From Orientallactaga sibirica (lineage: Eukaryota; Chordata; Mammalia; Rodentia; Dipodidae), in NCBI GenBank assembly GCA_036365145.1, contig JAEOAD010000888.1, positions 2,831,501-2,895,500 on the forward strand: a DNA stretch of 64,000 bases. Reading direction: 5' to 3'. A program made the translations under genes and the position numbers. The notes beneath the pieces were generated by a model. That model was not told the DNA's origin and did no database searches. It saw only the letters and a program-made list of their open reading frames with translations. This document shows, piece after piece, positions 40,500 to 54,600 of the stretch; position 1 is the stretch's first letter, and each line of letters opens with the position of its first letter.

Positions 40500-41449
40500 G
40501 GCTTACAGCAGACCAGGCCTGTGTAGGGCCAGAGCCTGGGGGCCCTAACCAGCCTGGCTCACTTGTTCCACTACATTCCAGAGCCACAGTGACACCACAC
40601 CCTATGCCATGCCAGGCTGACCTCTTCTCTGAGCAATGTCCCCTGCAGGGCCATCCAGGTGTCCTGGCACCTAGTCTCTAGAGACCCACAGATAGTTATT
40701 CTCCTGAGGCCATTAACAAATCCAGGCTTACGACAAAGGACTTGTTTCTAACACTGTCTTGTTGCTGGGAGTTCCCTTACCTCAGAGCTACAAGAGGCTG
40801 TACATGGTGCGCTAATACACCTGCCTGCTAGCCTCACCATACCAACTTTCTACTCCCAGGTCTCCTTCAGTGCTGAAATGTAATTCACTTAAAATTCCCA
40901 ATGCAGAAATACATACTGAGGGCCTACTGTAGGTCAAGCTAAGGTACTGGGACTCTGCAGTGAACATGCCAATCATGAAAGACATGGCCACTGGAGCCAG
41001 ACCTAACCCAGCCTGAAGGGCAGGGGGCGCATCAGAGGAGCAGGCCTAGAGGAGATGATGCCTAGCAGTGAGCTTCTTTCAGATCTTTGGCTGCTAGAAG
41101 TCTAACAGCAATGGGCACCTACCTTTCAGTTCTTCCTTTCTAAGAGGTAAGCTGAGTCTGTTCCTGGTGCTATGGAAAAGTGATAATAGTGAGAAAAAGT
41201 GTTCTTGTCTGAGCCTCTGTCAAATGGAGGTATGGGAGAAACTGCTTTATAGAATTGCCGCAGGGACTACCAGTGGTCAATGGATGAACGCACAGCATTA
41301 TGACTAAATTCCCTGGGGGTGTGGCTCCAGACACCACCCTCTTCTTACGCCCGGTTCAGGACCCTCTCATCCTTGTCCCTTCAAGCACCACGTGACAACC
41401 AGACCCCAGCATCCACTGGCCCCTGAGCTGGGGAGTCAGCGGGCTTGGC
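40500..41449. other. GDPD3-YPEL3 intergenic sequence
   Basis: Unique sequence without a gene. A CTCF-core-like match (CAGGGGGCGC) lies at 41021-41030. Nothing else is recognised. Confidence 0.6.
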
Positions 41450-41960
41450 CGCAGGCCCATTTCGGGACGGGAGCCAGAAGCACAGAGCAGGGGGAGGGGC
41501 AGTACGGTCCTGCGCCGGCCGTCGTGTGACGCGCCCCCTCATTTGCATACGGCGCACCGATTGGCCACGGCGGCCGCCGGGACAGGAGGGCGGCCCCGTC
41601 CCCCTCCCCCTCCCGCCGCAGCCTCGGCAGCAGCTGGTCTCGGTGTAAACAAGTCCAGGCGGCTGCGAACCCGGCCGGGGGGGACGGCGCCCACCAGGAG
41701 CGCCCCCACTCCCAGGCCACCCCGCGCACCGGGCCTCCACGCGCCCAGGCGAGGTGAGGCCCGCCCCGACAGCGCCGCGCCCTGTCCCGGGGCCCCCCTC
41801 TTGCAAGCTAGGACTGCCCTCTTCCCCGGGCGCGGGCCCCCCATCCTCGCGCCCCAGGTGAGCCCCGGGGTCTCAGGTAAGGCTTGGCGGTGCAGGTAAG
41901 ATCCCCTCGGTGGAGATGAAGCTCAGCGCCCCCGGGTAAGGGTCCCTCCTCTCCTAGGGA
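41450..41960 (+). promoter_or_regulatory. YPEL3: YPEL3 CpG-island promoter and non-coding first exon(s)
   Basis: A strong CpG island lies 0.5-1 kb before the coding start. It contains an octamer ATTTGCAT at 41541-41548 and a CCAAT box (ATTGG, 41560-41564) on the minus strand. Six consensus-like splice donors follow at 41754, 41858, 41877, 41896, 41936 and 41998, so the first exon end is ambiguous. The coding exon acceptor is 'tggcag' ending at 42415. Confidence 0.75.
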
Positions 41961-42481
41961 ACCCTCTACCTTCGCGGAGGCCTCCTGCCAGCCCCAGGTG
42001 AGGAACCATCTCCCCAGATAAACTCCCTGTACCCCGTATTAGACCCATCAGAAGGCCAAATGAAGTCCTAAGTATCAACCGATTTCTAACCCTTCATGCT
42101 CCCCTAAAACTAGGAACTGGCAGGCCATCTACCTTAAAGCCCCTTCTTCCAGTTTCAACTGCCTGGTCAGCAGGCAGGGTGAGGCCAGAAGCAGGTGGGT
42201 GACTCATCTGGAGCTCCTCCTAGCCTCAGTTTCCCCGCTGATGCAACCTGAGGCCTCCTCTCTGAGTCAAAACTGAGATGACTGGTCCCCGGTGAGACTG
42301 CTGGCTCTAGGGAAAGGGGAGAGCAGCCAAGTGTGACAGAATCCCCCGTAGCCTGGGGCTTGCCTGCATATGTATGGCTCTGGGCCTGACAGCCCACCTA
42401 TTCCCTTCCTGGCAGGCACTGGGCTCCCTCTGCTCCCCGTGGGCCGCTCCCCGCGTGGGGCCACTGCCTCTGGCCCCCGCC

Positions 42482-45034
42482 ATGGTGCGGATTTCAAAAC
42501 CCAAGACGTTTCAGGCCTATTTGGATGATTGTCACCGGAGGTATAGCTGTGCCCACTGCCGTGCTCACCTGGCCAACCACGACGACCTCATCTCCAAGGT
42601 AAGCAGGGCACAGTTGAGGCTGAAATGGGAGACTGCTGGGGCTGCCAGGCAGCTCCCCACCAATATCCCTAACCCCCTCTCATCTCCCCCACCACCCTCT
42701 AGTCCTTCCAGGGCAGTCAGGGGCGAGCTTACCTCTTCAATTCTGTGTGAGTATTCACATTGTTCCTTTGTTTTCCTGACCTCTATTGTCACCTGTGACC
42801 CTGGCATCCTGCTGACACTCCCAGAGTCCCCTGGTTCAGGCAGGAGCCATAACTATTCCCCTCTTAGAAGCTAAGGACAGATACTAAAACCAGGCCAGAG
42901 TGGGGCTCTGTGCTATTGAGACCCTGCCCCCGGGGTTGTTCCATGTCCCTGCAGGGTGAATGTGGGCTGCGGGCCAGCTGAAGAGAGAGTGCTACTGACA
43001 GGCCTCCATGCTGTCGCTGACATTCACTGCGAGAACTGCAAGACCACATTGGGCTGGAAATATGTGAGTTGGCAACTCTGACCTCAGTCTAGCCTTTGAC
43101 CTCACATCACCTCTTCCTCACAAGCAGACATCTTTCAGAGTAAACAGGCCCAGCACAAGCAAACTGGCTTTATGCCCTCACTGTGTTCTCTTCCCTTGAA
43201 TACTACAGGGCTTCTAGGATGTTCATTGCCCATACCTTCCCACAAAGGCACTAAGCATCCCTGGCTTAGAGAGGAGATCCAAGTACAGTTACTATCTATT
43301 GAATGCTTATGTGCTATACACCATTACATAATGTGCATATAGTCTCTCATTCAGTCATGATAATTCAAATGGAAGAATTCATTATGTCTTCTTTGCAGAA
43401 GACAGATGTCCATAGAAGTTAGGTAATTTACCAAAGATCACACAACTGGTAACAGAATAGGACCAGAAAGTTAGTTGGCTTGAGGTTTTGGTTAGTCCTT
43501 GATTTGTTTGTTGTTTTGAGATAAGGTCTTACTATGCATCCCAGGCTGATATGGATCTTGGAACCCTCCTGCCTCTGCCTCCCAAATACTGGGATTACAG
43601 GCTTGTGCCTCCAAAACTGGCTTTGTTTACTTAACTCCAGACTCACCTGCCAGTTTATATTGTCATTCAAAGGATCCAAGAAGTTGCCCAAGGCCCCACA
43701 ACAACATGGAAGTCGTGTCCACAGGTCATCTCTTCCGCTGTTCTTGCCTCTGCTGCTGTCTAGGATCCTATTTCACTATTGAGTCTCTTCCTTATCTGGC
43801 ACTGGAGCATAAAGCCATCATATGGCACTGAAGATAGTTACAGGGATCAGATTAGATATAAGAAGGAAGATGCTTTTGGGAACCTGCAGGGAATTGAGCA
43901 AGGCATTGCTTCAAGTGTCTCTTGTAAACTAGATGTCCCAGGCAGAAACCTACAGACAGTCCCAACCTCACTTCACCTCTGGCCCTGACAGATTTTCCGG
44001 ACAGGTGTGTTGGTCTCTCTAAACCTCTGTAAAGAGGTGTGGCCTAGAACAGAGGTTAAAACTTCAGCTGGGCATGGTAGCACACGCCTTTAATCCCAGT
44101 ACTTGGGAGGCAAAGGTAGGAGAATCGCTGTGAGTTCGAGGCCACCCCTGAGACTACATAGTGAATTCCAGGTCAGCCTGGGCTAGAGTGAGACCCTACC
44201 TCAAAAAAAAAAAAAAAAAAAAATCTTGAAGTGCTTATAAGGCCAAGCAAATATTGTGGATTTGTAAAAAGGGTAGCATAGATTAAGGACAAGGAAGGCA
44301 AGGCTAAGGCAATTTGGAATAAATGTGATGCACATGTCTCTAGTCTTTAAGTATATATATAGTTTTTGTTTGTTTGTTTACACCCTTGGTCTCCATTTCC
44401 CAGTGTGCCCTCCTAAGTAGGGTTCTTGGTGCTCACTGTGGGGTAATTAGAGCATGTCAGTCTTTGGGGGACGGCCAGTCTTCAAGTTTTTGTTTTGGGT
44501 TTTAGTTTATTATTATATTTTTTAATGTGGTGTCAGGATCAAACTCAGGGCTTACTGTATACTACAAGTGCTTGTTCTGCAAGTGCTTCATCACTAAGCC
44601 ACACCCCAAACCCCTAATGTTATTTATTGCTATCGAAACAAAACTATGAGTAGGCTGAAATAGCCCTCAGGCTACTAGTTTGCAACCCCTGGACTATGAA
44701 ATCTTTTAAGGACCTCCATATCCTCTCTGTTGGAGCTGCCTTTAATGCTCGAAAAGCACCCAGGATTCAGAGTTGTCTCTGCTAGCTAGGGAGAAACAGC
44801 CCTGCTATTTACCAGTTGTGTATTTGTGAGCAGGTAGCTGGGTTTCTTTATATGTAAAACGGGTCCACAATCATCGATTCTCCAGCCACTATGCCTTGTG
44901 GTAAAGCTCTCATCCATGCATGACAGCCCCTTCCCTCCTTTTAGGAGCAGGCCTTTGAGAGCAGCCAGAAGTACAAAGAGGGGAAGTACATCATTGAACT
45001 CAACCACATGATCAAAGACAACGGCTGGGACTGA
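42482..45034 (+). CDS. YPEL3: YPEL3, Yippee-like zinc-binding protein (4 coding exons, 119 aa)
   Basis: Exons: 42482-42598, 42703-42746, 42955-43063 and 44945-45034, in continuous frame (360 nt). The product is a single Yippee domain with the diagnostic zinc pattern C-X2-C-X52-C-X2-C (C23, C26, C79, C82). It starts MVRISKP and ends DNGWD. Yippee-like proteins are nuclear/centrosomal, very conserved, and YPEL3 has been described as a p53-responsive growth suppressor; the biochemical role is unclear. The 119-residue start was chosen because it is the conserved form. The frame stays open from 42416 (exon acceptor) to the ATG, so an N-terminally extended isoform starting in an upstream exon cannot be excluded. 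Confidence 0.96.
43064..44944 (+). other. YPEL3: YPEL3 last intron
   Basis: An old B1 − lies at about 43500-43620. A young B1 + lies at about 44065-44225 with a tail of about 20 A. A degenerate ID/B4-like piece lies at about 44510-44615. The rest is unique. Confidence 0.7.
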
Positions 45035-45425
45035 CCTCCGCTCCCGCGCATGTGGCTCCACCCTGGCCTGGCCGCCAGGGGGCGCCACTGGCTTCGCTCT
45101 GCCAGAAGAGAGCTCTGGATCCTCAGGGCTCCTACAGAGGAAGGACCCAGCTCCTGTACATATATTTTATTGCATGCACTGTGACCTTGGGGGGAAATCA
45201 AGACGGGGACAACGCCCCCGCCACCTCCCTGCGATCTGGCTGGCTTGGATCTCGTTTTTAAACCTTTCCTGTCCCGCCTGCCCTATAGATATGGCCCGTG
45301 TGCTGCTCTCTTGGCCCCAGTGCACTGTCTGCCCTATGAACTCTCACTGGACCCCTCCTACCCCATGCGTGTCTGTTCCCCTCGTTCTGTAGCATTTGTA
45401 TATAATAAAAAGATGGAGTGGAAAC
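45035..45425 (+). terminator. YPEL3: YPEL3 3' UTR and poly(A) signal
   Basis: The UTR runs from the TGA at 45032-45034 to AATAAA at 45404-45409, with cleavage expected near 45425. It contains a strong CTCF-like core at about 45072-45087 (see findings). Confidence 0.85.
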
Positions 45426-46394
45426 AACCCCAGGCTCACGTTGAATGCAGGAAGGGATAATCACCTCGGATATAGGCTCCCGTCCATAGACCTGGTTCCA
45501 TTCTGAGCCCCAGAAGGAAATGTAGACACGGCAGGCCAAACTAGTCACCTTAAGTGGCGATCATCGAGTTCATAATAGCCCCCTAACCCTTGACCTTGGG
45601 TGATGAGTCGTCTTAGCATTAGTGCTTGACCTTCACCTAGGAGCAGTTCCTTCGGAAGGCCATGCATCTGAGGCTTTGTCGCCCCTATCACCTGGACTAC
45701 AACTCCCAGCAACCCCAGCGTAGTCTGCCTGTGTCGTTTTGCGCAGGTCTGGCTTAGGGCATCCTGGGAAATACAGTTCTTAATATCACTGAGCGCGGGA
45801 TTTGCAACCCTGCAGATGTCACTGTCCAGCTGTGTGCGCCCCTCAACTTTTGAGAGTTGGTAGAGGGAGGAGGTTTCTCAGACTATGAACGAGGGAGGAC
45901 TCTTTATGTTCAGTCCTCTGGCAGGTATCTCCAGGATCCTCGGACTCAGGCCCAGTTCCTCCAAGCCTGCACTTTTCCTCCAATTAGCTTCTCTCCAAGG
46001 CCAGTCCTCCAAATGAAGAGGATCACCTTCCAGAAAGTCTGGGGCGACAAGGTCTACCCCGGAATCCCAGGGTCGGCCTCAGGGTCCAGGCCCTGATCCT
46101 GCACCCCCCCCCCACCCCCGACTTATCCCTAGCTTAGGCTGCCCGCGTGGGAACCGGGACCAGCTGGCCGGAAGCGCCAAACTGCGTCCCTGTCTGAGCC
46201 CTAGGGATCAATCAGGCCGAGGAGTTAATTATGTAATGAGGGGCAGGGGGTCGGGGCTAATGAATCCGCCCAGGGGGAAGGAGAGAAGGGAGGGTACCCA
46301 GGTATCCGGCCCCCTCGAGGCCCCAGGGGTCTTCATCCAGCCCACCTCCAGGGCCCCAAAGAGGGGAGGGGCTGTGATCTCTGGTCTGGAAGGG
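45426..46394. promoter_or_regulatory. YPEL3-TBX6 intergenic region with ZNF143-type motifs
   Basis: About 1 kb of non-repetitive sequence. GGACTACAACTCCCAGCAA at 45694-45712 matches the SBS/ZNF143 motif. A weaker, oppositely oriented match (CCTGGGAAATACAGTTC) lies at about 45763-45779. A C-rich run lies at 46104-46118. Confidence 0.6.
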
Positions 46395-46471
46395 CTGAGC
46401 TCTGAGCTATAAAGGGGACATCTCAGACCTGAGGACTAGCAACGTGATCCGACGCCAGAGGAAACTACAAC
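46395..46471 (+). promoter_or_regulatory. TBX6: TBX6 core promoter with TATA box
   Basis: TATAAA at 46408-46413 predicts transcription starting near 46438-46445, leaving a 5' UTR of about 30 nt before the ATG. A focused TATA promoter without a CpG island suits a tightly regulated developmental gene. Upstream, 46220-46245 holds an AT-rich island (TTAATTATGTAATGAG) within GC-rich sequence that could be a homeodomain-type enhancer motif; that part is speculative. Confidence 0.7.
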
Positions 46472-50637
<4,166 letters not shown>

Positions 50638-51015
50638 GCCATGGCAGTGTATGTCATCTTCCCTCAAACTTCCAGCTCCCTTCCCCCAGGCCGGTAGTCC
50701 CTTCATTCCACTGACCCCATCCCCCTCACCAAATGGCTGCCTTAGGTTAGTCCCCTACCCCCCTAGTTCACACCTTAATCTTATTCCTAACCCCTCTGGC
50801 TTCAAAGCTCAGGCAAAGCTGCTGGGAGTCCAGCTGGGGCCAGCTTCCCCTTCCCAGCTCTCACCTTGGTGTGAATGGAGAGACTCTGCCTGGCCAAATG
50901 GGGCCCCATCCCAGCACCCCACCTCCTGGGAGGACCTCCTCACCATAGGTGAAAGCTACACCAATTTGTTCTCAGGATCAGAGTATTTTTGTTAATAAAA
51001 CTCAAAAGGTATTAG
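50638..51015 (+). terminator. TBX6: TBX6 3' UTR and poly(A) signal
   Basis: The sequence after the TGA at 50635-50637 leads to AATAAA at 50994-50999, so the UTR is about 375 nt. The neighbouring gene PPP4C ends on the opposite strand a short distance beyond. Confidence 0.85.
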
Positions 51016-51344
51016 TGCTCAGGAGACTTTGGGTTAATGGTGTTGGCCCTGCGTAGGGCTGGGGGAGCTAAGGCTCTGTGGGGAGACTCAGGATTTCCAG
51101 CTGCTTAATCTTGCGTATGCAAATCAATCTGCTCTGGAATGGCGGGGGAGGTCTCCTCACACTAGTTTTGAGAACTAAGGCTGCCCCTGGAACCCGTTTT
51201 CTACACAGCATTAAGGCTGCCTTTAGGGATTGATCACTGGATGAGACCTGGAGGCTGTGGGCCAGCAGACAAGTCTCCATAGCCAGATCTGAGCTAAAGC
51301 AAGCAAGGTCTCAGTGTTCACTCCAATCAAAGCACACAACAACC
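51016..51344. other. TBX6-PPP4C tail-to-tail spacer
   Basis: About 330 bp between the two predicted 3' ends; unique sequence, nothing recognised. Confidence 0.6.
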
Positions 51345-51635
51345 CTAAAATCATTTTTTTTCTTTTATTAGAATTTTTTTCTTTTTTTTCCTCAAAACTT
51401 TTTATCTAAAAACAAACAAAAAAAAAGGAGAAAAAGAAAAATGAAAATGGCTGGAAATCTCATGGATCAAGTGGGGAGAAAAGACAGTGGGCCTGGAGCT
51501 AAAGCTCCAACCTCTCCAGAGCAAGTCCTCACCCTGGGGGCGAGCAGAGCTGGGGCAGCCCCTCCACACCCAGCCTCCAACTGGAGAGAAAGCAGTCACA
51601 GTGGTCCAAGGGCCAGAGGGGCTGGGGCTGAGGGG
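51345..51635 (-). terminator. PPP4C: PPP4C 3' UTR and poly(A) signal
   Basis: On the minus strand the stop codon is at 51638-51636 and AATAAA is at 51369-51364 (read as TTTATT on +). T-rich tracts on the + strand, which are A-rich in the transcript, lie around 51352-51430. The predicted end is near 51345. Confidence 0.8.
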
Positions 51636-54600
51636 TCACAGGAAGTAGTCAGCCACAGGCTTTTTGGAGGGGATGCCACGTGTTTCCTGGGGCGCAGCCT
51701 CGAAGATGATGAAATCTTTCTGGAGATGCTCATCCAGTTCCAAGATGGCTGCCACATTCCCACAGCTGGATGTAGGGGCAGCAGAGTGAGAAGAGCTGGC
51801 ATAGACGCATACTCCCACCCTATCCCTTGGCCCTGCCAGCTCACCGGTAGCAATAGTTGGGTGCTGACCACACAGTAAGCACAGTCTCATTGAAGTGCCA
51901 CTTGTAACCTTCCATCACCAGTTGGTGGGCACGGCAGATCATATCAATGTCATTGGCTGCATTGAACTGGGCCACCACATCACTGCCAAATAGGTAGCCG
52001 GCTCCACGGGGGCTCACACCCCAGCCTGTTGTGTCTGTAGCAAGACAAGGATGGTAAGCGGGCTCCTCTACTTGCCCACTGCCCCTTGGAATTGAATAGC
52101 CTGACCCCCCCCCCACCCCCCCAGTCAACCAGAGGCTTGTGGAGCAAGAGTACAGAGCTAAAATCCATTCTGGGAGGCCCGGAGAACTAATGGCAAACGT
52201 TGGAGCATATGAGCCCCACAGCTGGAATCACCTATCTTCACAATGGCCATACAAGCAGTACTCGAGGGTCAGCAGGCACTCACAACACCCAGGCTTAGAG
52301 TACCAGCTCCAAACAAGGACTGTCCTCATGGAAGGTCTTCTTGAACCACAAGGCAGTCTGGGATGGCAGTGGAGGATATGCTTGGGATTGGTACTCAGGA
52401 TACCTGCATTTAGATCTGAGCTCTGCCCCCCCCCCCACTAGCAGGGAGACCTACAAAATAAAATGATAGCCCTCATGTGGACATCATCTTGGGGGAGGGG
52501 GGATCTCACCTCCAAAGAAGCTGCTATTAAATCCCTTGCTATCAGGGAGCCAAGGATTTCATCCTGAACATCCTTCTTACCATGTTATTCATGTTCCAAT
52601 CCACTCTAGGTTATAGTATCCCAACAGCCATGGCTTCTACTCTTTGTGAAGGGTCCAACAAGGCAGGTGAAGGAAGAAGCCAGTGTGGCTCAATCCTGCC
52701 CTGACTATCTCCCTTCAAGAACATACTTGAATCAGGTTCTACAAGCTAAGTGTACAGCAGGCCCAGACCATGGTCTACCTGCTTGCTCTTACCTTCAGGG
52801 TCAGACCACAAAAGGTCACACATGGGCCCATCATGGGGCACCTCTTGCTTTCGGTCAATTGTTCGGATCTGGTCCAGGGTCTGGATGGAGGGGGAAAGGC
52901 CCCCATGCACACAGAAGATCTACAGGGGGTAGCAAGACCAGAAAGAGGAAGAGGTGGAGGCTTAGAGCCTCACCATTGCTCCAACCCCTAGGGAACCCAG
53001 AGCCAACATACCTTGCCATCAATAATGGCTGACAGGCTGAGGTAGTCAAAGATCTCAGTACAGTAGCGCCACACAGTCACCGAGCCGTATTTGCGCAGGC
53101 ACTCATCATAGAAGCCATAGACCTGGGTGATCTGACGGCTCTCATGGTTGCCCCGGATCAAGGTGATGCGGTCAGGATACCGAACCTGGGGGGTAGCCAC
53201 CAAGCCAGGGCTGGGTCTAGGCTGTATCCCTACCTCGTCTCTATTCACTAACCAGCCTCATTCAGTCCTCAGCACAACCTGTCGTAGCTCAGACTCCTAC
53301 CATCTTTTGCCTGAATCCATAGTGTCACCTGACTCATAGGCCCCTAGGACTTCTTCCAGGGAACCAAACCTAACCCCTCAAAACCTCGCCTTCATTACAA
53401 ACCTAAGGACCCCTCTTTCACCTACCAGGCTCAGGCCCAAGTCCTTAGGGAACCCCAAGGCCCTCCAGTCCCTTATCAGTGGATTCTGTTCCCAGTTCTA
53501 CTCAATATCCACCATTTTCTGAACACAGAACCTCTATCTGGCCCATCCAGAATCTACATAGCTGGCCTCCTCCTCCAGAACCCAGCAGATGGCACCACTC
53601 ACAGCAGCGGTCATGACTAGCCCCAGTAAGCACATGGTCCATAGCCACATCCACGCTCCAAGGTGGATAGCAGGAGGGGAGAAAGGAGACTCAGGCTCCA
53701 GTGCCAAGGATCCCACCTTAAGTGCCAGCAGCAGGAGGAAGGTTTCGACGCTGTAGAAACCACGGTCCACAAAGTCCCCCATGAAGAGGTAGTTGGTCTC
53801 AGGGACATCGCCACCCACCTGGGAGGGATACAGTGTTGTGACTCTTAACCATCCCTTTCCCACCATAGCAGCAAGTGTCCCACCCAGCTAAGACTCTTCT
53901 TTCACATATGGCCATCTGCTCAGAGGCCTCTGGCCCCTCTACACACTAAAGTAAAGGCTCCACTCTCAAAGAGCAGACCTTCCCCCATGTCGTGTTCCCA
54001 GTGTGTCCCACACTCACTCTGAACAGCTCCTTGAGGTCATAGAATTGTCCATGGATGTCACCACACACCTGGGAAATAGGAATGTGGGCTGACAATCACA
54101 ACGGACAAAGGTGCAGTCCCTTTGTTCCCAAGGACCATCATTCAACACACTTGTTTCTTTCAAGAGCTTTATGACTCTTGCCTATGCCATTCCATTTCGG
54201 GGCCAAAAAGGTCACCCACTGCCCCAAGTGAGCCTGCTCTGGCATTGCCCATCACCCACAATAAGAGCTAAATGCCAACGCAGCACAACTATGCTTTTCC
54301 AGTGAAATGACAGTTCCAGGGGACCTGGCCCTATCTCTGCTCAGTGTGTGCATGCACACACACAGTCATAGAAATATGTGACTAGAATCATCACCTGTCC
54401 ACTCAAGGCCTTCTGCCCTAGCCATGAGCATCTATGAAGCATTCTTTCCTTTTATATGGTATGAGGATGTAATCCAGGGCAAATGCTCTCTACCAATGAG
54501 ACCCCCAACCCATCACCACTTCTTATAGCAGCATTCTCCTGAAAACAGGAGACAGGAAGGTAGGGCTTTCATAAATGGCAGCAAGGGTTGGTGGCGGTGG

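Noticed and set aside
41381..41899. Several open frames on both strands in the YPEL3 CpG island
   Set aside because: They are overlapping Pro/Ala/Gly/Arg-rich frames produced by CpG-island composition, with no conserved domain.
42599..42874. Longer YPEL3 frame reading through intron 1
   Set aside because: A consensus donor at 42599 and exact Yippee-domain continuity across the next exon show that it is spliced.
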